This document shows, in pieces, positions 17,308 to 24,871 of a stretch of DNA of 38,881 bases. Source of the DNA: Acidobacteriota bacterium (GTDB lineage Bacteria > Acidobacteriota > Vicinamibacteria > Marinacidobacterales > Marinacidobacteraceae). A program made the translations under genes and the position numbers. The first letter of the stretch is position 1, and every line of letters begins with the position of its first letter. The DNA lies in NCBI GenBank assembly GCA_009835985.1, contig VXWI01000021.1, positions 1-38,881 on the forward strand. Reading direction: 5' to 3'. The notes under the pieces are model-generated. The model searched no databases. It was not told the DNA's origin and saw only the letters and a program-made list of their open reading frames with translations.

Positions 17308-18390
17308 ATGCGCGTCGCCGTACTCGCGTCGGGAGGAGTGGACAGCTCCGTCGCCCTCGCCACGCTGGCGCAGGCGGGTCACGACGTGCACGCCTTCTAC
17401 CTCAAGGTCTGGCTCGAGGACGAGCTCGAGCACCTCGGCGAGTGCCCCTGGGAGGAGGACCTCCGCTACGCCCGCGCCGTCGCCGGACAGTTCGGGGTCC
17501 CGCTCACCGTGATCCCGCTGCAGCGCGCCTACCGGGAGGGCGTCGTTGCCTACCTCCTCGACGAACTCGAGCGCGGCGGGACGCCGAGTCCCGATCTCTT
17601 CTGCAACGCGCGGATCAAATTCGGGGCCTTCGCCGATTGGGTGGACGCCGAAGTCCCGGGCGGCCGCTTCGAAAGGGTGGCGACGGGACACTACGCGCGG
17701 CGGGTCGAGACGGCGGACGGCGTCGAACTGCACCGCGCCCCCGACCCGGTGAAGGACCAGACGTACTTCCTGTCGCGGATCAACGGGCCCCAGCTCGCAC
17801 GGTCGTCGTTTCCGATAGGCGACCTGCCGAAGACGGAGGTCCGGCGGCTCGCCGCCCGGCTCGGGCTCGCGCCGCAGGACCGCCCGGACAGCCAGGGAAT
17901 CTGCTTTCTCGGGAACGTGCGGTACCGCGACTTCGTCACCGCCCACCTCGGCGACCGGCCGGGGCCGGTCGTGGACGAGGCGACGGGGGACGAGATCGGC
18001 ACCCACCGCGGGCACTGGCTGTTCACGATCGGCCAGCGGCGCGGCCTCGGCCTCGCGGGCGGCCCGTGGTTCGTCGCCGGCAAAGATCCGGGGGCGAACC
18101 GGGTCCTCGTGCGCCGGGGCGCCGGCCGGCTGGCGAACCGCTGTCGCGTCGAGGACCTTCACTGGATAGGGAGCGACGCGCCGTCCGGCTCGGAGCGCCT
18201 CCACGTCCGGGTGCGGCACGGGCCGGAACTGGTCCCGGCGCTGGTGTCGTGGGAAGAGAACGGGGAGGGGGTGGTCGTGCTCGACGAGCCGGACCAGGGC
18301 CTCGCTCCCGGTCAGTTCGCGGTCCTCTACCGGGGTACCCGCTGCCTCGGATCGGGGCGCATCGCGGGCGCCCCGCCGGCTTCCGCCTAA
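17308..18390 (+). CDS. mnmA: tRNA 2-thiouridine(34) synthase MnmA
   Basis: MnmA adenylates U34 of Lys, Glu and Gln tRNAs and replaces its O2 with sulfur. The PP-loop is LASGGVDSSVA (7-17). The two catalytic cysteines are Cys99 in LFCNARIKFG and Cys199 in PDSQGICFLG; the D/QGICF motif is diagnostic. KDQTYFLSRI and FTIGQRRGLG are further MnmA blocks, and a C-terminal beta-barrel (about 270-355) completes the 360 residues. An in-frame ATG at 17284 would add 8 residues; 17308 matches the family N-terminus. The stop codon overlaps that of the converging methyltransferase gene: TAA and the opposite TAG share the 4-bp CTAA. Confidence 0.93.
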   Translation: MRVAVLASGGVDSSVALATLAQAGHDVHAFYLKVWLEDELEHLGECPWEEDLRYARAVAGQFGVPLTVIPLQRAYREGVVAYLLDELERGGTPSPDLFCNARIKFGAFADWVDAEVPGGRFERVATGHYARRVETADGVELHRAPDPVKDQTYFLSRINGPQLARSSFPIGDLPKTEVRRLAARLGLAPQDRPDSQGICFLGNVRYRDFVTAHLGDRPGPVVDEATGDEIGTHRGHWLFTIGQRRGLGLAGGPWFVAGKDPGANRVLVRRGAGRLANRCRVEDLHWIGSDAPSGSERLHVRVRHGPELVPALVSWEENGEGVVVLDEPDQGLAPGQFAVLYRGTRCLGSGRIAGAPPASA

Positions 18391-19019
18391 CCGGTGGAGT
18401 TCGGGGCCCGGCGGGGTCCCCGGCACGAGTAGACCACCGCCGGGGGCACGTTCTTCCAGACGACGGATCCATGCTCGATGGTCCCGAAGCTCTCGTGGAG
18501 CAGCCTGGCGAAGGGCGAACGGCGCCAGAACGGCAACGCCTGGATGTAGATGTAGAAGAGCAACTGCCCGTCGGGAGCCAGTGTTTCCAGGATCGCGTCG
18601 AGCATGCTCGTCTGCTTGTCTTCCGGAACGACGGACCAGGGCAGCGTCGCGACGACCGCGCCCACCTCACCCACCTTCTCGCGGGCGCAGATGGAGTACA
18701 GATTGGCGAGATCGTCCACGACGATCCTGAGGTTGGGCAGTCGGCGGGCGAGTTCGTGAGCGCACATCTCGTTGAGTTCGACGGCCAGAAACGGGGTGCC
18801 CGGCGGTTTCGCCGCGAGCAGGTGCTCGGTGATGGCGCCGTCTCCCGCTCCGGCCTCGACCACGGCGGCGTGCTCGGGCCAGCGGACCGCCTCCGCCATC
18901 GCGATGCCGAGCGCCGGTGAGCTGCGCCAGACCGCGCCGACCTCCCGGGGCCGCGCGACGAACTGCCGGAGGATGGTGGAGTCGGCGGGCGCCGTGGCGG
19001 TCTTCTTCGGCATGGGCAC
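18387..19019 (-). CDS. Class I SAM-dependent methyltransferase, phospholipid N-methyltransferase-like
   Basis: A 210-residue Rossmann-fold methyltransferase. Motif I is VVEAGAGDGAITEHLL near 53-68, followed by an acidic Glu at the end of strand 2 (FLAVELNE) and VVATLPWSVVP at motif IV, where PmtA-type phosphatidylethanolamine methyltransferases have a similar N/S-L-P-W/F signature. The N-terminus FVARPREVGAVWRSSPALGIAMAEAV also resembles that family. It may methylate a membrane lipid or another amine. It is the last gene of the methionine/sulfur operon, 22 nt after the CoA-binding protein gene, which fits a consumer of SAM. Confidence 0.83.
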   Translation of the reverse strand: MPMPKKTATAPADSTILRQFVARPREVGAVWRSSPALGIAMAEAVRWPEHAAVVEAGAGDGAITEHLLAAKPPGTPFLAVELNEMCAHELARRLPNLRIVVDDLANLYSICAREKVGEVGAVVATLPWSVVPEDKQTSMLDAILETLAPDGQLLFYIYIQALPFWRRSPFARLLHESFGTIEHGSVVWKNVPPAVVYSCRGPRRAPNSTG

Positions 19020-19041
19020 GCGGCGTACCGGGAGGGAGTCG

Positions 19042-19566
19042 CTAACCCCGTCGGGCGGTGATGCGGCGGGTGGTGAAACCGAGCCAGTGGAGCCGTCCCA
19101 GGTGCCGGGCGTGCTCCACCTTCATGCAGCGGTCCATGACCACCTCAAGCCCGAGTTCGCGGGCCCGCTCGGCCGCCTCCTTGTGGATGACTCCGTATTG
19201 GAGCCAGATCGCCTTCGCGCGGCCAGCGCATTCCTCGACGATGCCGGGAACCGCCGCTGGAGCCCGGAACACGTTGACGACGTCTACAGGCTCCTCGATC
19301 GCCGCGACGCTCGGATAGCACTTCTCTCCCAGGATTTCCCTCTCCCGCGGGTTTACGGGGACCACCCGGTATCCGTTCCGCTGCAGATAGAAACCCACGA
19401 AGTAGCTGGCGCGCAGTTCCCTGGGCGAAAGGCCGACGACGGCCACCGTCCGGGCGGACGTCAGCAGCCGGCGGATGGTCCCGGCGTCCTGGTACGGGGC
19501 CAGGTCAACCCCCGATCCGTTTCCCGGAGCGGGCGGGGGAAGTTCGCAGGCAACTACAGAGGACAT
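19042..19566 (-). CDS. CoA-binding domain protein (YccU-like)
   Basis: A 174-residue Rossmann-fold protein of the CoA_binding_2 family. The nucleotide loop is TVAVVGLSPRELRASYFVGFYLQRNGYRVVPVNP (residues about 40-73), followed by CYPSVAAIEEPVDVVNVFRAP, AIWLQYGVIHKEAAERARELGLEVVMDRCMKVEHARH. The DRCMKVEH block with a conserved Cys is typical. Function is unproved; related proteins bind CoA. In many bacteria this family is next to metY-type genes, as here, where the ATG overlaps the metY end by 13 nt. A link to thiol or CoA-derivative handling in methionine synthesis is inference. The ATG at 19566 sits at the end of metY; the open frame further upstream is a metY shadow. Confidence 0.85.
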   Translation of the reverse strand: MSSVVACELPPPAPGNGSGVDLAPYQDAGTIRRLLTSARTVAVVGLSPRELRASYFVGFYLQRNGYRVVPVNPREREILGEKCYPSVAAIEEPVDVVNVFRAPAAVPGIVEECAGRAKAIWLQYGVIHKEAAERARELGLEVVMDRCMKVEHARHLGRLHWLGFTTRRITARRG

Positions 19567-20909
19567 GCCACGGCCTCCTCGCTTGATTCGTCGCCGGCCG
19601 GCTCGGCAGCGGCGGCTTCCAGGCCTCGTTTCAGGTCCCAGATCAGGTCTCCCGGATCCTCGATGCCGACCGAGAGGCGGATCGTGCCCGGCGAGATCCC
19701 GGCGCCCCGGAGCTCCTCGTCGTCGAGTTGCCGGTGGGTGGTGCTTGCCGGGTGGATCACCAGGCTCTTCGCGTCGCCGACGTTCGCGAGATGCGAGAAA
19801 ACGTTGAGTTCGCGAATGAAGCGCGTTCCCGCGCGGCGCCCGCCCTTCAGGTCGAACGAGAACACCGCGCCCGCTCCCCGCGGAAGGTACTTCGCGACCA
19901 GCGCGGCGTAGCGGCTCCCGGGGAGTCCCGGGTGCGCCACCCTCTCGACCTCGGGCCTTCGCGTCAGGAAGGTCGCGACCTCGAGGGCGTTCGCCGTGTG
20001 CCGCTCCATCCGGAGCGGCAGCGTCTCGGCGCCGAGCCCGAAGAGGAAGGCGTTGAACGGGGACATGCAGGCCCCGAGGTCCCGGAGCGTTTCGGCGCGC
20101 AGCTTCATCAGGAATCCGTACTCCCCGAAGGTCGCCTGGAACGCGAGGCCGTGGTATGCCGGCGACGGATCCGCGATTCCCGGGAACTTGCCGTTGTCCC
20201 ACGGGAACCGCCCCGATTCGACGACCACGCCGCCGATGCTGTTCCCATGGCCGCCGATGAACTTCGTCGTCGAATGGACCACGATGTCGGCGCCCCATTC
20301 GAGCGGCCGGCAGAGGTAGGGGGTCGCGAACGTGCTGTCCACCATGAGGGGCACCCCGTGGCGGTGTGCGATCGCCGCGACGGCCTCGATGTCGAGGACG
20401 TTGCCGCCGGGGTTGCCGATCGTTTCGCCGAAGAAGAGCCGGGTCTCGGGACGGACCGCTCCCTTCCAGTTGTCCGGCTCGTCCGGATCCACGAACGTGA
20501 CCTCGAACCCCAGCTTGCGTTCGAGATGCTTGATCTGGGTGAGGGTGCCGCCGTAGAGGGCGCGGGACGCGACCACGTGGTCGCCGGGCTGGAGCGCGGT
20601 GAAGAACGCGCCCGCCTGGGCGGCGAGACCCGAGGCGAAGGCGACCGCGCCCACCCCGCCCTCGAGGTTTGCGATCCGCTCCTCGAACGCGGCCACCGTG
20701 GGGTTCATGATCCGCGAATACGTGTTCCCGTATTCCTGGAGGTTGAAGTAGGCGGCCGCCGCCTCCGGGTCCTCGAACACGTAGCTGGTGGTCTGGAAGA
20801 TCGGGGTGGCGCGCGCCCCGCTGTGTGGCTCGGGCCGGGCGCCGGCGTGCACCGCCCGGGTGGCGAAGCCGAACTCGCGGGTCTCGGCGCCGACTTCTTT
20901 TTCGCTCAT
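19554..20909 (-). CDS. metY: O-acetylhomoserine sulfhydrylase (MetY-type, Cys/Met metabolism PLP enzyme)
   Basis: The enzyme makes homocysteine directly from O-acetylhomoserine and sulfide. This 451-residue fold-type I PLP protein has the N-terminal GFATRAVHAGARPEP, IFQTTSYVFED, NPTVAAFEERIANLEGG, DNTFATPYLC-equivalent DSTFATPYLCRPLEWGADIVVHSTTKFIGGHG sections, with the PLP lysine at Lys216. The long form with the WDNGKFPGIADPSPAYHG insertion is typical of MetY rather than cystathionine synthase (MetB). GAGGT-like purine runs precede the ATG. It follows metX after 7 nt, so the pair forms the direct-sulfhydrylation route to homocysteine; a methionine synthase is not in the window. Confidence 0.95.
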   Translation of the reverse strand: MSEKEVGAETREFGFATRAVHAGARPEPHSGARATPIFQTTSYVFEDPEAAAAYFNLQEYGNTYSRIMNPTVAAFEERIANLEGGVGAVAFASGLAAQAGAFFTALQPGDHVVASRALYGGTLTQIKHLERKLGFEVTFVDPDEPDNWKGAVRPETRLFFGETIGNPGGNVLDIEAVAAIAHRHGVPLMVDSTFATPYLCRPLEWGADIVVHSTTKFIGGHGNSIGGVVVESGRFPWDNGKFPGIADPSPAYHGLAFQATFGEYGFLMKLRAETLRDLGACMSPFNAFLFGLGAETLPLRMERHTANALEVATFLTRRPEVERVAHPGLPGSRYAALVAKYLPRGAGAVFSFDLKGGRRAGTRFIRELNVFSHLANVGDAKSLVIHPASTTHRQLDDEELRGAGISPGTIRLSVGIEDPGDLIWDLKRGLEAAAAEPAGDESSEEAVACPL

Positions 20910-20916
20910 GGGACCT

Positions 20917-22128
20917 CTACCTCTCCAGACTCAGAAACCTGCGCACGAGGGGCGTCATACGGCCCGCCTCCAGGAGGAACGAGTCGTGCCCGTACGTCGT
21001 GTCGATCTCGTGATGGACCACGCTTTTCCGGCGGGCCTCGAGCGCGGCCGCGAGTCTTCGGGAATCGCCGGAAGGGTATAGCCAATCCGAGGAGAAGGAG
21101 AGGAGCAGGGTGCGGCAGCGGAACCGCTCCACCGCTGCCTCGAGGTCGCCGCCGCCGTAGCGCTCCGCGAGGTCGAAACGCGTGAGGGCGTAGGAGAGGA
21201 ACAGATAGGCGTTCGCGTCGAAGCGCCGGTTGAATTTCGCGGCCTGGTGGACGAGGTAGGACTCGACCTGGAAGTCCGCGGCCTGTAGATCGCCGGCGAG
21301 ATCCCGCCGGTCCTGGAGGCGGCGTCCGAATTTCGTCTCCATGCCGGGCGCCGACAGGTAGGTCAGGTGCCCCACCATGCGGGCGGTGGCCAGGCCGTGG
21401 ACCGGCCGGGTTCCTTCCTCGGCGTAGCGGCCCCCGCGCCAGGCGGGGTCTCCCGTGATCGCGCTCCTCGCGATCCAGTTCCAGCCGATGCCCTGGGCCG
21501 AGAGGCCGGGGGTGCTCGCGACGGCGACGACGGCGTCCACCTCGTCCGGAAATGCCGCCGCCCACTCGAACGCCTGCATTCCGCCGAGGGAGCCGCCCGA
21601 GATACCCCGAAGCCGGCGGACTCCGAGTTGGCGGAGCCCCGCGCGAGAAGCCCGGACGATGTCTCCCACCGTGATCGGCGGGAAACCGGCGCCGTAGGGA
21701 CGTCCGGTGTCCGGGTTGAGGCTGGGCGGACCGGTCGTGCCGCCGCACCCGCCCAGGAGGCTCATGCAGACCACATGGAACCGCCCGGTGTCGAACGCCT
21801 TGCCGGGTCCGATCATCGGATCCCACCAGCCGAGTCCCTCCCGCCCGGCGGCGCTCTCGGCCCCGAACCCGTCCACTGCCGACTCCGCCCCGTCACCGCG
21901 CCCGGCCGCGTGCGCGTCGGCGGAGAGCGCCGGGCAGATCAGGACGGTGTTCCCGCCGTCCGGGTCGCGTTCGCCCCAAGTCTCGCAGGCGATCTCCAGC
22001 TCGGGCAGAACGGCGCCGCTCTCGAGCGCAAAGGGGCCCGGGACGGTCAGCCGCAGTCGCCGGTGGGGCGAGGCGTTCGCGGGGATCTCCCACGGCTCCC
22101 GCCGCAGACGTCCCTCCGGCCCGCTCAC
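20917..22128 (-). CDS. metX: Homoserine O-acetyltransferase (MetX)
   Basis: An alpha/beta-hydrolase that transfers an acyl group (usually acetyl from acetyl-CoA) to homoserine. From the GTG at 22128 it has 403 residues: LPELEIACETWGE, NTVLICPALSADAHAAG, GWWDPMIGPGKAFDT, SLLGGCGGTTGPPSLNPDTGRPYG, the nucleophile elbow GGSLGGMQAFEW (Ser180), FSSDWLYPSGDSRRL (catalytic Asp) and TTYGHDSFLLE (catalytic His). The elbow reads GSLGG where GSMGG is commoner. The GTG overlaps the TGA of the upstream exporter gene (GTGA), which decides the start; the frame open further upstream is an exporter shadow. Acetyl versus succinyl specificity was not determined; the adjacent metY supports acetyl. Confidence 0.94.
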   Translation of the reverse strand: MSGPEGRLRREPWEIPANASPHRRLRLTVPGPFALESGAVLPELEIACETWGERDPDGGNTVLICPALSADAHAAGRGDGAESAVDGFGAESAAGREGLGWWDPMIGPGKAFDTGRFHVVCMSLLGGCGGTTGPPSLNPDTGRPYGAGFPPITVGDIVRASRAGLRQLGVRRLRGISGGSLGGMQAFEWAAAFPDEVDAVVAVASTPGLSAQGIGWNWIARSAITGDPAWRGGRYAEEGTRPVHGLATARMVGHLTYLSAPGMETKFGRRLQDRRDLAGDLQAADFQVESYLVHQAAKFNRRFDANAYLFLSYALTRFDLAERYGGGDLEAAVERFRCRTLLLSFSSDWLYPSGDSRRLAAALEARRKSVVHHEIDTTYGHDSFLLEAGRMTPLVRRFLSLER

Positions 22129-22799
22129 GTCCGCAGCCACAGCGCTACCGCGAAGGCGAGGGTCGCGGCGGCCACGACGAAGCGGAGGATCCGGTCGCCG
22201 GCCCTGAGGGTCAGCCGGGCGCCGACGAGGGCCCCGGCGAAAGTCCCGATGCCGAGCGCCAGGCCGACCCCCCAGTCCACGACCCCGTTCGCGGCGAATA
22301 CCGAGAGCGACACGAGGGAGAACAGGAAGATGCAGGCCACCTTGATCGCGTTCCCGGCCACCAGCCCGTATCCCGCCCAACTGGTGGCGCCGAGCGCCAG
22401 GAACCCGACCCCGGCCTGGAGGAAGCCGCCGTAGAACCCCACGACCACGAATCCGGTGACGAGTCCGATCCCGGTCCGGGGAGGCCCCTCTCTCGCTGGC
22501 GCCTCGACGTGGAGGAGCGGAAACAGCGTGAACAGCACCATGACGATCGACAGGAAGCGGAGGAAGACGGTTTCCCCGACGTGCACCGCCAGGGTGCTGC
22601 CGAGGCCCGCACCGAGGATCGCCGCGAGACCCAGGCGGACCAGCACGCCGACCGGCATCACGTCGGCGCGGCGGAAGGCGGCGGTGGCCCCGGCGCTCTG
22701 GATCAGGATCGCGAGCCGGTTCGTGCCGTTCGCGACGGTGTGGGGCAGTCCCAGCAGGATGAGCAGGGGCAGGGTGAGAAACGATCCGCCGCCCGCCAC
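22125..22799 (-). CDS. TauE/SafE (TSUP) family sulfite/anion exporter
   Basis: An inner-membrane transporter of the TSUP family, which moves sulfite, organosulfonates or related anions. The conserved first repeat reads AGGGSFLTLPLLILLGLPHTVANGTNRLAIL and the second FVVVGFYGGFLQAGVGFLAL; about seven helices are visible. The listed start (GTG, 22799) is the first canonical one, but it cuts into the first helix: the codons upstream translate as LLLIPAGFVAGALNTV, which clearly belongs to the family. The frame stays open to about 22897, yet has no ATG, GTG or TTG there; an ATC at 22868, overlapping the msrB stop, is one candidate. Flanking msrB and metX suggest a role in sulfur supply or sulfite disposal. 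Confidence 0.88.
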   Translation of the reverse strand: MAGGGSFLTLPLLILLGLPHTVANGTNRLAILIQSAGATAAFRRADVMPVGVLVRLGLAAILGAGLGSTLAVHVGETVFLRFLSIVMVLFTLFPLLHVEAPAREGPPRTGIGLVTGFVVVGFYGGFLQAGVGFLALGATSWAGYGLVAGNAIKVACIFLFSLVSLSVFAANGVVDWGVGLALGIGTFAGALVGARLTLRAGDRILRFVVAAATLAFAVALWLRT

Positions 22800-22860
22800 C
22801 GTGTTGAGCGCACCCGCGACGAAGCCTGCCGGAATGAGCAGCAGGGCGGCGATGACCGGA

Positions 22861-23283
22861 TCAGCGATCGTCGTACCCGTCCGAGCTGCAGAAATCTAGG
22901 GCCGCGGAGTTGATGCACCAGCGCTCTCCGGTGTCCTGCGGCGGGCCGTCCGGGAATACGTGGCCGAGGTGAGCGTCGCAACGCGCACAGCTCGCTTCGG
23001 TGCGCACCATGCCGAGACTGCGGTCCACCGAGGTGGCGGTCGCATCGCGGTCCGCGGGCCGCGTGAAGCTCGGCCAGCCGCTGCCGGAGTCGTACTTGTC
23101 CGTTGAGGAGAACAGGAGCGCTCCGCAGCAGACGCAGCGGTATTCCCCGTCCTCACGATTTGTGGTGTGAGCTCCCGTGAACGGCGGTTCGGTGGCCCCG
23201 CGGCGAGTGACGGCGAACTGTTCCGGGGTCAGTTGGGCGCGCCACTCCGCGCTTGTCTTCTCGATCCTTCGGGGCTTGGTCAT
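22861..23283 (-). CDS. msrB: Peptide-methionine (R)-S-oxide reductase MsrB
   Basis: MsrB reduces the R form of methionine sulfoxide in proteins. The 140-residue sequence has the structural zinc cysteines (YRCVCCG, about 49-54, and [17 protein letters not shown], about 99-115), the [11 protein letters not shown] block and the catalytic [11 protein letters not shown] (Cys123). The extra adjacent Cys in CVCC is unusual. ATG 23283 begins [23 protein letters not shown], matching the family N-terminus; upstream in frame is a shadow of the small membrane protein. No signal peptide is present, so the enzyme is cytoplasmic. It lies 22 nt after the small membrane gene and its TGA falls at the presumed start of the TSUP exporter. 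Confidence 0.94.
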   Translation of the reverse strand: MTKPRRIEKTSAEWRAQLTPEQFAVTRRGATEPPFTGAHTTNREDGEYRCVCCGALLFSSTDKYDSGSGWPSFTRPADRDATATSVDRSLGMVRTEASCARCDAHLGHVFPDGPPQDTGERWCINSAALDFCSSDGYDDR

Positions 23284-23305
23284 CGTGTGGTCCGACTGGG
23301 AGCGG

Positions 23306-23485
23306 CTACCCCGCGAAATAGGCGCGGCCGAGGATGAGCAGCCAGTACAGGATGAGCGACAGCACCAGAGCTCGTCCGAATTCCCGGAGCTTGTCAAGGA
23401 ATCGCGCCTTCCGGGCGGCCGGAATCAGGGCGTAGATCGCTGTGGCGAGCACCGCCACGATAGCGACGTTGCGGATCCGGATCAT
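23306..23485 (-). CDS. Small two-helix membrane protein
   Basis: A 59-residue open frame starting [20 protein letters not shown], with a first helix at about 7-21, a positively charged loop ([16 protein letters not shown]) and a second helix ([18 protein letters not shown]). No family was recognised. Support comes from its two clean hydrophobic segments with positive-inside loop, its 22-nt spacing to msrB and the divergent promoter-like region upstream. It would be the first gene of the methionine operon. It could be a subunit or stabiliser of a membrane complex; nothing more can be said. Confidence 0.55.
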   Translation of the reverse strand: MIRIRNVAIVAVLATAIYALIPAARKARFLDKLREFGRALVLSLILYWLLILGRAYFAG

Positions 23486-23609
23486 CGTCGGGGCGGTTGT
23501 CGGAACAAGAACTATGAACTCCCGCAGCCTTCCATGATAGTGCTCGGCGGACACGTGGAGAATCCGCCCGGCGGCGGCGGGTCCGAGCTTCGTTGCGCCT
23601 CCCGAAGGG

Positions 23610-23615
23610 TATGAT
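23610..23615 (+). promoter_or_regulatory. Possible -10 box (TATGAT) for the DUF3014 gene
   Basis: TATGAT lies 60 nt before the ATG at 23676, in the 190-bp divergent spacer 23486-23675. The opposite strand has a TATCAT at 23534-23539 that could serve the small membrane gene. Neither has a good -35 match. Confidence 0.3.
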
Positions 23616-23675
23616 CCGTCACGTCGCAGCGGCTTGATTCGGGCGGTGGCGACCGCTGATTCCGGGAGTACGACG

Positions 23676-24542
23676 ATGCCAGACGACGAAGTGCGGGCAG
23701 ACGAGATCGAGGAAGAGGACGCCTGGGGCGAAGACCCCGACGAGGGGGGGGCGGCGGTAGCGGAAACGGCCGATTCCGCCACGGACGGGAAGCGGCGCAA
23801 CATGATGCTGGCGCTCGCGGTCGCCGTGCTGATCGCTGCCGTGGCCGGGTGGTACTTCGTCTACGGTCCGGGCAAGCCTCCTCCGCCGCCACCCGTCGTG
23901 GAGGCCGAACCCGAACCGGTCGCCCCCGAGGAACCCGAGCCCGAGCTTCCGGCCCTCGACGCGAGCGATCCCTTCCTCCGGTCGCTGCTCGCGGCGATCA
24001 CCGACAATCCCGACGCCCTCGCGTGGCTGCTGGGCGACGACCTGGCGCGGCGTATCGCCGTGGCCACGGACAACGTCGCCGACGGGATTTCTCCCCGGCG
24101 GGCGCTGGCGGCGCTGTCACCGACGGAGTCCTTCCGCGCCGAGGGGGACGGCCAGGAACTCCACGTCCATCCGGCCGCGTTCGCCCGCTACGACGCGGTC
24201 GCGGCTGCGCTGGAGGGAGTCGACAGCCCGGGGATGGCCCGGGTGATCCGGGAGGTGCTCCCGATCCTCGACGCCGCCTACGCCGAGCTCGGCCGTCCCG
24301 ACCGGACGTTCGCGGGGGCGCTGCTCGAGGCGCTCGACCGCATCGCGGCGGTCCCGATGCCCGAACCGCCCGTGTTGCTCGACGAGCAGATCATGCGCTA
24401 CGAGTACCGCGACCCCGTGCTCGAGGATCTGGACGACGCGAGCAAGCACCTGCTCCGGTTCGGGCCGGAGAACCAGGCCAAGGTCCAGGAAGCGGCGCGC
24501 GGACTCGCCGAACGCCTCCGCGCGGGCGGCGCACCGTTCTAG
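23676..24542 (+). CDS. DUF3014 domain-containing membrane-anchored protein
   Basis: A 288-residue protein with an acidic cytoplasmic N-terminus (1-38), one membrane helix (about 43-63), a Pro/Glu-rich linker (67-95) and a periplasmic DUF3014 domain. Recognisable domain blocks are DPFLRSLLAAI, RIAVATDNVADGISPRRAL, AAFARYDAVAAAL, LPILDAAYAELGRPDRTF, MRYEYRDPVLEDL and KHLLRFGPENQAKVQ. DUF3014 proteins occur mainly in proteobacteria and acidobacteria; function is unknown. GGGAG precedes the ATG with 7 nt spacing, which favours this start over one 14 codons upstream. Confidence 0.83.
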   Translation: MPDDEVRADEIEEEDAWGEDPDEGGAAVAETADSATDGKRRNMMLALAVAVLIAAVAGWYFVYGPGKPPPPPPVVEAEPEPVAPEEPEPELPALDASDPFLRSLLAAITDNPDALAWLLGDDLARRIAVATDNVADGISPRRALAALSPTESFRAEGDGQELHVHPAAFARYDAVAAALEGVDSPGMARVIREVLPILDAAYAELGRPDRTFAGALLEALDRIAAVPMPEPPVLLDEQIMRYEYRDPVLEDLDDASKHLLRFGPENQAKVQEAARGLAERLRAGGAPF

Positions 24543-24591
24543 CGGCTCGCTCGCGCCCGTTCGCCGGTTTCCCAGGCCCCCGTCCCGCTGC

Positions 24592-24861
24592 GTGCCGTCC
24601 GTTCATTTCACACCGAACCTTCGGCGGCACCTGCGCGTAGATAGCACCGAGGTCGAGGGCGACACGGTGTCGGACGCGCTTTCCCGGGTGTTTCGCGACA
24701 ACCCCGACCTTCGCTCCTACGTCCTCGACGATCAGGGGCGCCTCCGCACGCATGTGGTGATCTACGTTGACGGCCGTCCGGTCCGCGACCGGACGGCGCT
24801 TGGCGATGCGGTCGGAGAAGGCGCGGAGATCCACGTCATGCAGGCGCTGTCGGGCGGTTAG
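24592..24861 (+). CDS. MoaD/ThiS-like ubiquitin-fold protein
   Basis: An 89-residue beta-grasp protein beginning with GTG. The pattern VHFTPNLRRHL - TVSDALSRVFRDNPDLRSYVLDDQGRLRTHVVIYVDGRPV - ALGDAVGEGAEIHVMQALSGG is that of MoaD/ThiS proteins, and it ends in the Gly-Gly tail that is adenylated and turned into a thiocarboxylate in sulfur carriers. No moaE, moeB, thiG or other E1-like gene is adjacent. Instead, an Asp-box propeller gene begins 10 nt later. It may be a sulfur carrier or protein-conjugating modifier for an unknown pathway. Confidence 0.85.
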   Translation: MPSVHFTPNLRRHLRVDSTEVEGDTVSDALSRVFRDNPDLRSYVLDDQGRLRTHVVIYVDGRPVRDRTALGDAVGEGAEIHVMQALSGG

Positions 24862-24871
24862 ACGGGACCTC

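Noticed and set aside
16896-18920. A 674-codon plus-strand frame overlapping MOSC, mnmA and the methyltransferase.
   Set aside because: All three underlying genes have clear family motifs in other frames; this one reads as Arg/Pro/Gly-rich shadow sequence.
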